A stretch of 64,000 nucleotides of DNA from Wenyingzhuangia heitensis (GTDB lineage Bacteria > Bacteroidota > Bacteroidia > Flavobacteriales > Flavobacteriaceae). The position numbers were made by a program, and so were the translations under genes. The notes under the pieces are model-generated. The model ran no database searches and had not been told where the DNA came from. It saw only the letters and a list, made by a program, of their open reading frames with translations. This document shows positions 18,805-27,618 of the stretch, one piece after another. Location: contig NZ_JAASQL010000002.1 of assembly GCF_011762155.1 (NCBI RefSeq), positions 62,001 through 126,000 on the forward strand, read 5' to 3'. Position 1 is the stretch's first letter. Each line of letters begins with the position of its first letter.

Positions 18805-18986
18805 GATTTAGAGTTTAAAATAGCATCATTTTAGTGTATAATATTAATGTATATTTAAAGTTATACCAAAGAAGTATTTTAAAAGTCTTTTGTGTAATAA
18901 TTTTATGTTTCTATAATATATTTATTTCCATTTGTATGACACTATCTCAAAATTGGTGTAAGTTAAAAATTCAGGGTTCAAGTATT

Positions 18987-19396
18987 TTATATTTGGATCC
19001 TCTTTTCAAATATAGCCAAAAATTGATTTAAAATTATGATCCAATTTCTAATGGGCATCGTCTATTTTTTGTTGATTCCCTTAAAGCAAGAAAAACAGAT
19101 TTAAGACTTTCTCTTTTCTTTACCAACATTGTGTTATAAGAACTATCTCTATCTCTTGGAACAGCTATTTCAGTCTCTCCTATGGTTGTTCTCAATTTCT
19201 TTTTAGAATAACCATTTCTGGCGTTACTAGGACTTCGTTTTTTGAAACTTGTCATATAATCCATATGACCATCTAGTTCTCCTTCTAAGATTTGCTCTAT
19301 ACCTTGCTAATGAATCTGAGTTAGAGAATTGGTAAGCTCTTCTCCTGACTTAAATTGTTTTAAAAAGTCATCTTGTCATAAGTTTTCGGGATTCAT
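18987..19396 (-). pseudogene. IS256-family transposase remnant (N- and C-terminal ends fused by deletion)
   Basis: Reading from 19396, MNPENL is followed by a TGA stop, then QDDFLKQFKSGEELTNSL, a TAG stop, and GIEQILEGELDGHMDY. ARNGYSKKKLRTTIGETEI and VPRDRDSSYNTMLVKKRE match the IS256-family N-terminus. The text then jumps to SLKSVFLALREST, which belongs to the extreme C-terminus of such transposases, so about 250 codons with the catalytic DDE residues are missing. After a one-base frameshift and another TAG in place of the usual Trp, the frame reads TMPIRNW, then LNQFLAIFEKRIQI and a stop at 18987. It cannot make an active enzyme. Confidence 0.82.
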
Positions 19397-19430
19397 AATT
19401 AATATAAACTTTAAAAGTTAAACAAAAAAA

Positions 19431-19460
19431 ACAGGGTTGAATATATATATTCAACCCTGT
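19431..19460. repeat. 30-bp perfect palindrome at the right end of the IS256 remnant
   Basis: ACAGGGTTGA, ATATATATAT and TCAACCCTGT form a perfect self-complementary 30-mer. It overlaps the inner part of the right terminal repeat (CAGGGTTGAA) and precedes the transposase start. It could cruciform or form an mRNA hairpin that blocks outside transcription from entering the transposase gene. The role is inferred. Confidence 0.6.
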
Positions 19461-19510
19461 TTTGAAACTTATACACATATCGGCCTAGTGTAGTGTCTGC
19501 TTTAATTTTA

Positions 19511-20338
19511 TTATTCCTCTTCTTTTTCTTCAGAACTCCAAAACTCTCTTTGTTTGTTTAGTTTTCTTTCTTGCTCTGCATATTCTTCTACAGAAATAAC
19601 TTTTAAGAAAGAAGGATGTTGCTCTATAGCAAATTCAATTTTTTTAAGAATGTCATTTGCATCTTCTTTGTCATAATCAATTTCTAAAGGTTGTTTAATC
19701 ACCATAGATTGTAAAATTCCACGTTTCTTTATCAGTAATCCTTTTTTATCAAAAGATCTTCTAAATCCATCAATTACAATAGGGATTACAATAGGTTGAT
19801 AGGTTTTAATTAAATGTGCAGTACCTCTTCTTACAGGATTAAAAGGTTTGGTAGTTCCTTGCGGAAATGTAATAACCCAACCATCATCCAATGCTTTTTT
19901 AATATTGGTAATGTCAGACATTTTAACTTGTCTTTTTACATCTTTACCCGCAGCTCTCCATGTTCTCTCTATAGAAATAGAACCTACATAAGCAAATATT
20001 TTAGGTAACAAACCAGCTTTCATGGTTTCTAATGCAGCAATATAGTACAAGTTTAATTTGGGACTTAATAAATAAGTCCATCTTTTTAAACTATTGTCTC
20101 TACCATTTAGCGTAGCAAAAAATACATGGTACATAGCAGCTACATCTGCAAAATAAGTTTGATGATTTGAAATGAATAATACATTTCTGTCAGGAAGGTC
20201 TTTTAGTATTTCAGAACCTTCAATTTTTAATTTATTAAAACCATTGTATCTTCTATAAGAAACGATTCCAATTATGCTGATGATTATTCTTTTTAAAAAA
20301 AGGTATTGCCCAAAAGGGTTTTTTTTAAATAAGCTCAT
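19511..20338 (-). CDS. PlsC-family 1-acyl-sn-glycerol-3-phosphate acyltransferase
   Basis: This 275-residue membrane-associated enzyme would place the second acyl chain on lysophosphatidic acid in phospholipid synthesis. The catalytic block I is NHQTYFAD (NHxxxxD form) near residue 57. Block III appears as FPQGTTKPFNPVRRGTAHL, where the usual FPEGT has Gln in place of Glu. A hydrophobic segment near the start (IIISIIGIV) fits membrane attachment, and the C-terminus is strongly charged (KEEE). The E-to-Q change weakens the glycerol-3-phosphate binding motif, so the acceptor may be a different lipid. It stands alone, 14 bp from the IS remnant, and transcribes toward it. Confidence 0.85.
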   Translation of the reverse strand: MSLFKKNPFGQYLFLKRIIISIIGIVSYRRYNGFNKLKIEGSEILKDLPDRNVLFISNHQTYFADVAAMYHVFFATLNGRDNSLKRWTYLLSPKLNLYYIAALETMKAGLLPKIFAYVGSISIERTWRAAGKDVKRQVKMSDITNIKKALDDGWVITFPQGTTKPFNPVRRGTAHLIKTYQPIVIPIVIDGFRRSFDKKGLLIKKRGILQSMVIKQPLEIDYDKEDANDILKKIEFAIEQHPSFLKVISVEEYAEQERKLNKQREFWSSEEKEEE

Positions 20339-20393
20339 TTATATCTTATTATTTTTTCTAGTAAAAAACAAATTTACAATAATTTGTTCCTAA

Positions 20394-21023
20394 TTATAGT
20401 GTTTTTAGTACTTCTTTAGCTTCATTAAGAATCATAGCTGTAGCTCCCCAAATTCTGTAATGATTATAGACAAAACAAGGGATTTCTATGTTTTTTGCAT
20501 AGGAAGTAGAGGATTTAAAGGTAGCTATTTTTTTTGGATCCAATAAGTTGTTTAAAGGGAAATGAATAATTTGATCCACTTCGTGATTGATTGTGAAATT
20601 AGGAGTTTTTTTAAGAATTCCTATATATGGATTTACCGAAAAATTGCTAGGAGGAATATAAATAGTTGTTAATTGTTTTAATACAGTAATCTCATTTTTA
20701 GCAATTCCAACTTCTTCAAAAGTCTCTCTAAGAGCTGTTTCTTGTAAATTAATATCAAAGTTTTCTTTTTTACCTCCAGGAAAACTAATTTGACTACTAT
20801 GTGTACCTTTATAACTAGCTCTTTTAGTTAGTAATATATTTGTATTATTGTTGGCATCAGGGTATAACAACATTAGTACACCTGCTTTTTTTGCGTTTTC
20901 CGGAATTTGGTATTCTGTAAATGTAGGTCTACTAAAAGGTGCTAATTCTTTGTGAGCTTCAATGCCCTTGAGCGGAACATTTTTTAGCAACTCAATATTA
21001 TTTATAACTTGGTTAAAATCCAT
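20394..21023 (-). CDS. Nudix hydrolase, CoA pyrophosphatase type
   Basis: This 209-residue cytosolic hydrolase carries the Nudix box: GG and KKENFD lead into LQETALRETFEEVGI, matching Gx5Ex7REUxEExGU. The preceding SSQISFPGG and the T-A-L-R-E stretch are the NudL/CoA-pyrophosphatase flavour, so it probably cleaves CoA or acyl-CoA to phosphopantetheine and 3',5'-ADP with Mg or Mn. The length is normal. It lies 55 bp upstream of the acyltransferase gene on the same strand and may be co-transcribed. It diverges from a small membrane-protein gene across 20 bp. Confidence 0.88.
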   Translation of the reverse strand: MDFNQVINNIELLKNVPLKGIEAHKELAPFSRPTFTEYQIPENAKKAGVLMLLYPDANNNTNILLTKRASYKGTHSSQISFPGGKKENFDINLQETALRETFEEVGIAKNEITVLKQLTTIYIPPSNFSVNPYIGILKKTPNFTINHEVDQIIHFPLNNLLDPKKIATFKSSTSYAKNIEIPCFVYNHYRIWGATAMILNEAKEVLKTL

Positions 21024-21043
21024 CTTTTGTATATTTTAACACT

Positions 21044-21319
21044 ATGAAATCCAAATATATTAAAATCATCCTAAGTGTTCTGTTAGATTTAATAGGAATG
21101 TTATCTTATTTAGTTCCAGAGTTAGGGGAGTTTATAGACATCGTATGGGCTCCTTTATCTTCTTTTATTTTGATAAAACTATATAAAAATAAAGTCTCTA
21201 AATATATGGCTGTTATAGGTTTTGTAGAAGAAATATTACCTTTTACTGATCTAATTCCAACTTTTACAATTACCTATGTTTTAAGTTTGTTTTTTGATAA
21301 AAAAGAAGCTAAGATTTAA
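21044..21319 (+). CDS. Small membrane protein, uncharacterised
   Basis: This 91-residue protein has two or three hydrophobic helices (IKIILSVLLDLIGMLSYLV, APLSSFILIKLY, ITYVLSLFFD) separated by short charged loops. The central EFIDIVWAP and the GFVEEILPFTDLIPT stretch are features I associate with a small family found in flavobacteria, without a known role. Its 3' end overlaps the convergent gene at 21309 by 11 bp. The start at 21044 is only 20 bp from the divergent Nudix gene, leaving little room for a promoter. I give no function. Confidence 0.6.
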   Translation: MKSKYIKIILSVLLDLIGMLSYLVPELGEFIDIVWAPLSSFILIKLYKNKVSKYMAVIGFVEEILPFTDLIPTFTITYVLSLFFDKKEAKI

Positions 21320-21605
21320 ACTTCATTCGTTTCATCATTTTATTCTGCATGTTTTTAAAAAATTTGTATTGACCAACTAGCCAACCTGTATAGGGTAAGG
21401 TAAATTGATAGACAATAAAAACAGGAACAATATATAAAATATAATAAATAACAATGTTTAGGTTTTCTTTGGTAATACCTATTATAGAAAGTGTAGGTCT
21501 AACAATATAAGCTGCAAAAGAACCGTTAATGCTAAAAGCAATTAGTATTGCTACTATTTCCCAGTTAGATGTAAGGCCCCAACGCTGTTTTAATTTGTCC
21601 ATCAA
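21309..21605 (-). CDS. DUF6787-like small membrane protein
   Basis: This 98-residue protein begins KLKQRWGLTSNWEIVAILI, has two membrane helices (about 18-35 and 50-68), and ends in a basic tail (FFKNMQNKMMKRMKF). The RWG..SN start and the GWLVGQYKFF motif after the second helix recall the flavobacterial family I know as DUF6787, sometimes mislabelled as a prolipoprotein transferase. At under 100 residues it lacks everything needed for that enzyme. It is probably co-transcribed after the DCC gene, 54 bp upstream on the same strand. Function unknown. Confidence 0.6.
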   Translation of the reverse strand: MMDKLKQRWGLTSNWEIVAILIAFSINGSFAAYIVRPTLSIIGITKENLNIVIYYILYIVPVFIVYQFTLPYTGWLVGQYKFFKNMQNKMMKRMKFKS

Positions 21606-21659
21606 AAATAATTTGGGACAAAAATAACCGATAAACTAGTATATACAACAAAATGTTAC

Positions 21660-22091
21660 TTATAAAAATTTATTTTTTAAATCTGGAGTAGGAATCATAC
21701 AATTATCTTTTTTACCAAACCACCTATATCTATTTTTGGCAATAAAATCATAAACCCAATCTCGTATTGGTTTGGGGATAATATAAAAGACATAAATAGC
21801 TGGGTACAATCCTTTTAAGTGTTTAGCAATAGTTAATGCAGCACTAGATTTTGTGTAAATTTTAGTTTGGGTTATTAACAGTATAGAGTCTATAGATTTG
21901 TACTTATTTCCTTTACTAGCCAAATAATTTTGAGCTTCTATATTTTGTAAAGTAGCAAAATTAAAAACGTTTTTAACGTCATTTTTAATAATTAACTGAA
22001 CAGAATTATCACATAAATTACAAACACCGTCAAACAAAACAAGGTGTTTACGCTTTATAAGATCTTCTATGTTTTTAAAACTATTACTCAT
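21660..22091 (-). CDS. DCC-family (DUF393) thiol-disulfide protein
   Basis: This 143-residue protein carries LVLFDGVCNLCDNSVQLII, the DxxCxxC signature of the DCC family, whose two cysteines are proposed to do thiol-disulfide chemistry. The C-terminal part has a short hydrophobic stretch (LYPAIYVFYIIP) and the family motif DWVYDFIAKNRYRWFG. I use the Met at 22091 rather than 22127, because a promoter-like TATATTTG lies at 22132-22125 on this strand and would begin transcription after the upstream Met. Partners and substrate are unknown. It diverges from the 22145 gene. Confidence 0.82.
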   Translation of the reverse strand: MSNSFKNIEDLIKRKHLVLFDGVCNLCDNSVQLIIKNDVKNVFNFATLQNIEAQNYLASKGNKYKSIDSILLITQTKIYTKSSAALTIAKHLKGLYPAIYVFYIIPKPIRDWVYDFIAKNRYRWFGKKDNCMIPTPDLKNKFL

Positions 22092-22124
22092 TTTATTTTC
22101 TAAATTTGCCAAACTTTTAAAAAT

Positions 22125-22132
22125 CAAATATA
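22125..22132 (-). promoter_or_regulatory. Probable -7 element for the DCC gene
   Basis: On the minus strand this reads TATATTTG, a full match to TAnnTTTG. A CTTG lies about 22 nt upstream as a possible -33 element. Transcription would begin near 22118, about 27 bp before the chosen start codon. Confidence 0.45.
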
Positions 22133-22144
22133 CCTATATAATAT

Positions 22145-22984
22145 ATGAAAAATACAAGATTATTTTTGATGTTGGCTATATTCACAATTGCCATTCAAGC
22201 TCAAGAAACAAAATTAAAGAATAAAGGTAAATTTTATGCTTACTGGGGATGGAATAGATCGGCTTATTCAGCATCTGACATTACCTTTAAAGGAGACGAT
22301 TATAATTTTACGTTAAAAGATGTAGTAGCTAAAGACAAACAGATTCCTTTCTCGGCTAATAAATATTTAAATCCAGGAAATGTTACCTTGCCACAAACCA
22401 ATGCTGCAATAGGGTATTTTTTTAGTGAAAACTATAGTGTTGTCTTAGGATTAGATCATATGAAATATGTAACGGTACAAGACCAGTGGTTAACTATTAA
22501 TGGAGAAATTGATCCTAGTTATGGTGTTGTAGGTGCAGACGGAGCTGTATCTCCTTTTGTAGATAATGGAATTAAGCAAACAGAAGATTTTTTAAAATTT
22601 GAGCATACAGACGGATTGAACTATATTCATTTGTCAGTAAATAGATTTGATGATATTAGTAGTCGTTTTGGATTGCATTCCGAAAATTTTGTCATTAATT
22701 TAACAGAAGGTATCGGTGCAGGAATTTTATTACCTAAAACAAATTCAACGCTATTAGGTAAAGAAAGACATGATGATTTTCATGTATCAGGATATGGAAT
22801 ACATGCTCAGTTAGGTCTTAACTTTGTTATTTATAAACACTTTTTTATTCAAACAGATTTAAGAACGGGGTATATCAATATGTCAGATATAAGAACAACA
22901 CAAAGTAAATCTGATTCTGCTTCACAAGATTTTAAATTTATACAAGGAACTTTATTGATAGGTGGTAGATTTAAAATTTTCTAA
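22145..22984 (+). CDS. Putative outer-membrane beta-barrel protein
   Basis: This 279-residue protein has a signal peptide (MKNTRLFLMLAIFTIAIQAQ) and alternating hydrophobic strands: KFYAYWGWNRSAYS, YSVVLGLDHMKYV, IHAQLGLNFVIYK, a penultimate FFIQTDLRTGYINM and a final GTLLIGGRFKIF ending in Phe. These features fit a small outer-membrane barrel. A loop of about residues 110-160 carries acidic residues. I know no name for the family. It is a single-gene unit that diverges from the DCC gene and is closed by a strong terminator. Confidence 0.62.
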   Translation: MKNTRLFLMLAIFTIAIQAQETKLKNKGKFYAYWGWNRSAYSASDITFKGDDYNFTLKDVVAKDKQIPFSANKYLNPGNVTLPQTNAAIGYFFSENYSVVLGLDHMKYVTVQDQWLTINGEIDPSYGVVGADGAVSPFVDNGIKQTEDFLKFEHTDGLNYIHLSVNRFDDISSRFGLHSENFVINLTEGIGAGILLPKTNSTLLGKERHDDFHVSGYGIHAQLGLNFVIYKHFFIQTDLRTGYINMSDIRTTQSKSDSASQDFKFIQGTLLIGGRFKIF

Positions 22985-23003
22985 GAAAACATAATTATAA
23001 ATT

Positions 23004-23040
23004 AAAAGGGTTTATCATTTTAATGATAAACCCTTTTTTT
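23004..23040 (+). terminator. Rho-independent terminator after the 22145 gene
   Basis: The 16-nt arms AAAAGGGTTTATCATT and AATGATAAACCCTTTT pair perfectly around TT and run into more T, 19 bp after the stop codon. Confidence 0.9.
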
Positions 23041-23049
23041 ATGTTCTTA

Positions 23050-23083
23050 AAAAAGAAAACCCTTTGAATAAACAAAGGGTTTT
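23050..23083 (-). terminator. Rho-independent terminator after the barrel-PPIase gene
   Basis: On the minus strand the arms AAAACCCTTTG and CAAAGGGTTTT enclose a 6-nt loop, then CTTTTTT. It lies 23 bp after the stop codon of the minus-strand fusion gene. Confidence 0.8.
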
Positions 23084-23106
23084 AAATGTTAAAAATGTAG
23101 GGTAAA

Positions 23107-25635
23107 TTATTTTACGTTTACCAATTCTACATCAAATATTAATGTAGCATCTGGTGGAATTACTCCTCCAGCACCCCTAGAACCATATCCTAAATCAGAT
23201 GGAATTACCAAACGAGCTTTGTCTCCAACTTCTAATAATTGAATTCCTTCATCCCATCCAGAAATAACTTGACCAACTCCAATGGCAAAATCAATAGGTT
23301 GCTTTCTTTCATAAGAAGAATCAAATACAGTTCCATCAGCCAATTGCCCTTTGTAGTGTACTGATACTTGTTGTCCTTTGGTAGCTTTTTTACCAGAGTT
23401 TCCAGACTGAATTATTTTATACCTTAATCCGCTAGCTGTTTTTTCATATCCAGCAGCTAATTTTTCTAATTCTAATTCACGAGCTTCTGCTTGTGCTTTT
23501 AAGTTCGCTTCTCTAGAACCTTCAAAAGTTCTAAATGCTTCAATTGCTTTAAATTTTTCAGCCGTTTCACCTACTGCAATAATTTCTAAAGTCTCAATCT
23601 CATCACCTTGCTCAATAGCATCAACAATATCTTGACCTTCAATAACGCTTCCAAAAACAGTGTGTTTACCATCTAACCATGGAGTAGCTGCATGTGTAAT
23701 AAAAAACTGAGAACCATTAGTTCCTGGTCCTGCGTTTGCCATAGATAATTTTCCAGGAGTATCATGCTTTAATTCTGCTACAATTTCATCGTCAAAACTA
23801 TAACCAGGGTTTCCTGTTCCAGTTCCTTGAGGACATCCTCCTTGAATCATAAAATCTGCAATTACACGGTGGAATTTTAATCCATCATAATAAGGAGTTC
23901 CTTGTGGTTTTGCCTCGTTTTCCATGTTTCCTTCTGCCAAAGCAACAAAGTTACCTACCGTTCCAGGAGTTTTTTCAAATTCTAAGTTTACTAAAATAGC
24001 ACCTTTAGAGGTGTTAAATTTTGCGTACAATCCGTTGTTCATCTCTTTTTTATTTATTTTAAAGATGGATTTTAGTGATGAAAAATTCACACTAAATCCG
24101 ATGTTTACATTGTTTGAGTTGATACTTGTTGAAGGTGATGTTACCTTACCTGCAGAAGCCATTATAGAGAATGTATTGTTTATATGGTAATACGCTCCAA
24201 CTTTTGCTTTGGCAATAATTCCTTCTTTTGTATCAATTCCAGCACCTCCACCAGCTCCTACTAAGAACTCGGTGAAAAACTGTATTTTTTCTTTTGCAAA
24301 TATAGGAGAATAGAATCCGAATCCAACCATTCCATCGGCATAACCACCTGCTCCTAATTCACTTTTTTTATCAGTTCCATTATAGGTAGCTTCATAAGCA
24401 AAAGAAGCCTGTCCTGTTACATATAAAAATTTGTTAATATCATAGTTTAACTGTAGTGCTAATAAGTGTAAATCTATAGGTTCTCTTTGGTGTCTGTGTA
24501 TATCAAAATAGGTTTGATGCTGTGCACTAAATCTAATTCCGTTACTTTTTAGTTGATAAGCTCTTTTGTTGTTTTCCAAATTATAAAAACCACCCGTATA
24601 AGTATTAATTTTTAAACCTGCACCTAAGGTATAGGCTTCAAAATCTCCATCAATAGCTCTTAAATAACCGCCATGACCTTGTAAAGAAATGGTTTTGTTT
24701 AATTTGTATTCCAATCCAAAACTGGGGTACAAAGTAGCTCCACCTTCTTCCTTTATTCTACCTCCTGCAGCCCCAAAAGCAATTTTTGTAAATACATTAA
24801 AATGTTTGGTTTGTATAGGTTCGTAACCAATACCACCAAACAAATCCATAAAACCAGCTGTTAAACCCTTATAAATAGCATCTGTATGTACAAAGGCAAA
24901 AGTGTTAGACGTTATATATCTTTGATATTCAAAACCTAATAAATACAACGTATTGTCAATTAATTCAAATTGATTTGCTGCATCTTTACGAGAGTTTCCG
25001 ATAGCAATAAATTGATCTGTACGTAAAACAAATCCGTTTTTATGAAATGCTCTATACCACGGAGAGTTTGCATTAGGTCTAAATTGTTGATGGGCTTTTT
25101 TATAATTACCCACCCGAACATTAATGGGGATTTCTGCAAAAATAGAAGCAGAATTACTTTTAATACTCCCTGTGTAAAAATTAAAATGGCTGTATTGTAA
25201 ACCAATGTTAAATTTAGGGAAATGATATAAAAATCCAATGTTAGGATTTATATAAGCTCCTTTGTTGATCAAATTTCTGTAACCACCACCACCACCAAAA
25301 TTTATATTACCATCTAAAAACAAATTAGAAAATATTTTTTGTTGATAGCCCAAAGCGAGTCCTAATGTAAATAATCCTCCTTGATCTCCAAATAAAGCCG
25401 CATGCATGTTAAGGCCTCCATATATGTTTTTATGAATAGGAACTAAGTAATGTAGTCCTGCCAATCCCATAGTTGTTTTTAAATTATTATGCTGTTGAAT
25501 AGGCATTGCAACAGGTATATAATTTAAACGTATGTGATTGTTTGAATTATAAAAACCAAAATTAGAAGAACTGTTTTCCTGTCCAAATGTTAGAAAAGTA
25601 ATAAAGCATAAAAGCCAGAAAAACAGTTTATACAT
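23107..25635 (-). CDS. Outer-membrane-barrel-like protein fused to cyclophilin and FKBP peptidyl-prolyl isomerase domains
   Basis: This 842-residue ORF holds two normally separate proteins. Residues 1-530 have a signal peptide (to TFGQEN) and repeated glycine-aromatic strands ([21 protein letters not shown], ending [10 protein letters not shown]), like an outer-membrane barrel. From M532 comes a cyclophilin ([28 protein letters not shown]), a charged linker with [13 protein letters not shown], and an FKBP domain from about 735 ([39 protein letters not shown]). The joint encodes FKINKKEM. Shifting the frame by one base either way creates an immediate TAA, and a purine-rich AAAAAAGAG precedes the ATG at 24042, as if this were an old gene boundary. 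A 311-residue cyclophilin-FKBP could therefore also be made alone. It follows prfC by 8 bp. Confidence 0.85.
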   Translation of the reverse strand: MYKLFFWLLCFITFLTFGQENSSSNFGFYNSNNHIRLNYIPVAMPIQQHNNLKTTMGLAGLHYLVPIHKNIYGGLNMHAALFGDQGGLFTLGLALGYQQKIFSNLFLDGNINFGGGGGYRNLINKGAYINPNIGFLYHFPKFNIGLQYSHFNFYTGSIKSNSASIFAEIPINVRVGNYKKAHQQFRPNANSPWYRAFHKNGFVLRTDQFIAIGNSRKDAANQFELIDNTLYLLGFEYQRYITSNTFAFVHTDAIYKGLTAGFMDLFGGIGYEPIQTKHFNVFTKIAFGAAGGRIKEEGGATLYPSFGLEYKLNKTISLQGHGGYLRAIDGDFEAYTLGAGLKINTYTGGFYNLENNKRAYQLKSNGIRFSAQHQTYFDIHRHQREPIDLHLLALQLNYDINKFLYVTGQASFAYEATYNGTDKKSELGAGGYADGMVGFGFYSPIFAKEKIQFFTEFLVGAGGGAGIDTKEGIIAKAKVGAYYHINNTFSIMASAGKVTSPSTSINSNNVNIGFSVNFSSLKSIFKINKKEMNNGLYAKFNTSKGAILVNLEFEKTPGTVGNFVALAEGNMENEAKPQGTPYYDGLKFHRVIADFMIQGGCPQGTGTGNPGYSFDDEIVAELKHDTPGKLSMANAGPGTNGSQFFITHAATPWLDGKHTVFGSVIEGQDIVDAIEQGDEIETLEIIAVGETAEKFKAIEAFRTFEGSREANLKAQAEARELELEKLAAGYEKTASGLRYKIIQSGNSGKKATKGQQVSVHYKGQLADGTVFDSSYERKQPIDFAIGVGQVISGWDEGIQLLEVGDKARLVIPSDLGYGSRGAGGVIPPDATLIFDVELVNVK

Positions 25636-25643
25636 TTTATATC

Positions 25644-27230
25644 TTATTTAAATTCACTAGTAAAGTGAAGTTTAACTGACGGATATTTATCTTGTGTCAT
25701 TTGTATGGTAAAAGCAGAATCTGCTAAAAACACTAACTGACCTTGTTTGTCTTTTGCTAAATAACGCTGTTTTACTCGTTTAAATTCGGCAAATTCTTCT
25801 TTGTTATTTGTAGGTTGTACCCAACATACTTTGTGCATGTTTAAGTTTTCGTAAGTACATTTAGCTCCATATTCGTGTTCTAAACGGTACTGAATTACTT
25901 CGTATTGTAAGGCTCCAACGGTTCCAATAACCTTACGTCCGTTTAATTCTAAAGTAAATAATTGTGCCACACCTTCGTCCATTAACTGGTCTAATCCTTT
26001 GTATAATTGTTTAGACTTTAAAGGATCTGCATTGTTTACATAACGGAAATGTTCCGGAGAAAAACTAGGAATTCCTTTAAAGTTGATGATTTCACCTTCG
26101 GTTAAAGTATCTCCAATTTTAAAGTTTCCAGTATCATGCAATCCTACAATATCTCCTGGAAAAGATTCATCTACAATCTCTTTTTTCTCTGCAAAAAAGG
26201 CATTGGGACTAGAAAACTTCATTTTTTTACCATTACGAACATGTAAATAAGGCACGTTACGTTTAAAAGTACCAGATACAATTTTTATAAATGCCAAACG
26301 GTCTCTGTGCTTAGGGTCCATGTTGGCATGAATTTTAAATACAAATCCGGTTAATTTATTTTCTTTAGAATCTATTATTCTTTCTTCTGCTTCTTTAGGT
26401 TGTGGAGTAGGAGCAATTTCTATAAAACAATCTAACAATTCTTTTACTCCAAAATTGTTTAATGCAGAACCAAAGAATACAGGTTGTAAGTCTCCGTTTA
26501 AATAATCTTGTTGATCAAATGGAGGATACACTCCTTCTACCATTTCTATATCTTCTCGTAAAGTGTTTGCTGCTTTTTCTCCAATTAATTGATCCAATTC
26601 AGGAACGTTAATATCTGTAAATTCAACTCCTTTACTTATTTTTTGTTTTTTATCTCCATCAAAAAGATTAATCTTCTTTTCCCAAATATTGTAGATCCCT
26701 TTAAAATCGTAACCCATTCCAATAGGAAAAGAAAGTGGAGTAGTAGTTAATCCTAATTTTTGTTCTACTTCATCTAATAAATCAAAAGCATCTTTACCTT
26801 CACGGTCTAATTTGTTGATAAAAACAATGATCGGTATTTTACGCATTCTACAAACTTCTACTAATTTTTCAGTTTGAGGTTCTACACCTTTCGCAACATC
26901 AATAACCACAATAACACTATCAACAGCTGTTAAAGTCCTAAATGTATCTTCAGCAAAATCTTTGTGACCCGGTGTATCTAAGATGTTTATTTTTCGATCT
27001 TTATAAATAAATGCCAATACAGACGTAGCTACAGAAATACCACGTTGACGTTCGATTTCCATAAAATCGGAAGTTGCTCCTTTTTTTACTTTGTTGTTTT
27101 TTACGGCTCCAGCTTCACTAATAGCTCCACCAAACAATAATAATTTTTCTGTTAAAGTAGTTTTACCTGCATCGGGGTGAGAGATAATACCAAAGGTTCT
27201 TCTACGTTTAATTTCGTCTATAAATGCCAT
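25644..27230 (-). CDS. prfC: Peptide chain release factor 3
   Basis: This 528-residue translational GTPase removes RF1/RF2 from the ribosome after peptide release. The P-loop is SHPDAGKTT near residue 17, followed by the switch region with RGISVATSV, the DTPGH box ([13 protein letters not shown]) and the NKLD box (FINKLDRE). The rest, through [21 protein letters not shown] to the end, is typical of RF3 domains II and III. The length matches the family. It lies 8 bp upstream of the barrel-PPIase gene on the same strand and is probably co-transcribed with it. Nothing odd is seen. Confidence 0.97.
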   Translation of the reverse strand: MAFIDEIKRRRTFGIISHPDAGKTTLTEKLLLFGGAISEAGAVKNNKVKKGATSDFMEIERQRGISVATSVLAFIYKDRKINILDTPGHKDFAEDTFRTLTAVDSVIVVIDVAKGVEPQTEKLVEVCRMRKIPIIVFINKLDREGKDAFDLLDEVEQKLGLTTTPLSFPIGMGYDFKGIYNIWEKKINLFDGDKKQKISKGVEFTDINVPELDQLIGEKAANTLREDIEMVEGVYPPFDQQDYLNGDLQPVFFGSALNNFGVKELLDCFIEIAPTPQPKEAEERIIDSKENKLTGFVFKIHANMDPKHRDRLAFIKIVSGTFKRNVPYLHVRNGKKMKFSSPNAFFAEKKEIVDESFPGDIVGLHDTGNFKIGDTLTEGEIINFKGIPSFSPEHFRYVNNADPLKSKQLYKGLDQLMDEGVAQLFTLELNGRKVIGTVGALQYEVIQYRLEHEYGAKCTYENLNMHKVCWVQPTNNKEEFAEFKRVKQRYLAKDKQGQLVFLADSAFTIQMTQDKYPSVKLHFTSEFK

Positions 27231-27277
27231 CTTGTTGAATTAAATTGCGGATGGCAAAGATACATTTTATAAGGTCA

Positions 27278-27326
27278 TAAAAAAACGCTCTTACCAAAGA
27301 AAAGTACTTTAGTGAAGAGCGTTTTA
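27278..27326 (-). terminator. Rho-independent terminator after the TM2 gene
   Basis: On the minus strand AAAACGCTCTT and AAGAGCGTTTT pair around a 22-nt loop and end in TTTTTTT. It lies 20 bp after the TM2 stop codon and before prfC, so prfC starts its own unit. Confidence 0.82.
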
Positions 27327-27345
27327 TGTCCTGTTTAAAAAGGAA

Positions 27346-27564
27346 TTAGTTTTTGATGTAATATCCTTGTTTGTCCTTAAAATTTCCTAAAATTATTCTG
27401 ATAAAATCAACCAAAGCCCAAATACCTAATCCTCCAAAGGTGATTAATTGTAAAATTCCTGTACCTACTTTTCCTACATAAAAACGATGAATTCCTAAAC
27501 CTCCTAAAAAGAAACATAGTAGAATAGTCGCTGTAAAATCTTTTTCACTTTTAATTATTTCCAT
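27346..27564 (-). CDS. TM2-domain membrane protein
   Basis: This 72-residue protein is almost entirely one TM2 domain: a first helix (ATILLCFFLGGLGIHRFYVG), the conserved linker KVGTGILQLITFGGLG, and a second helix (IWALVDFIRIILG) with the domain's acidic WALVDF motif. A short hydrophilic tail ends KQGYYIKN. TM2 proteins are widespread and mostly of unknown role in bacteria. It lies 54 bp downstream of the GH117 gene on the same strand and ends at a strong terminator, so it may be transcribed with that sugar operon, but I see no functional tie. Confidence 0.85.
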   Translation of the reverse strand: MEIIKSEKDFTATILLCFFLGGLGIHRFYVGKVGTGILQLITFGGLGIWALVDFIRIILGNFKDKQGYYIKN

Positions 27565-27618
27565 TGTAATTTTTTTTCAAAAGTATAAAAATATTTTAAG
27601 AGAGGTGTTTTGATACAA

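Larger units (their letters stand above)
18938..19497 (-). mobile_element. Decayed, internally deleted IS256-family insertion sequence
   Basis: The 560-bp element is bounded by imperfect inverted ends. The left end reads GACACTATCTC then TGTAAGTT and CAGGGTTCAA; the right end, read inward on the minus strand, gives GACACTACACT then TGTATAAGTT and CAGGGTTGAA. Between them is a wrecked IS256-type transposase that keeps only its two ends. A 30-bp perfect palindrome lies just inside the right end. I see no clear 8-9 bp target duplication in the flanks. At about 560 bp, against roughly 1.3 kb for an intact copy, it is a MITE-like derivative that could move only with a transposase supplied elsewhere. 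Confidence 0.8.

Noticed and set aside
18834-19031. A 65-codon plus-strand ORF near the IS remnant
   Set aside because: It crosses the left end of the IS element, is compositionally random and has no ribosome site or motif.
19034-19264. A 76-codon minus-strand ORF as an independent gene
   Set aside because: It is the readable middle of the broken IS256 transposase and has no start of its own.
21309-21605. Prolipoprotein diacylglyceryl transferase as the product
   Set aside because: At 98 residues with two helices it lacks the size and the conserved residues of Lgt.
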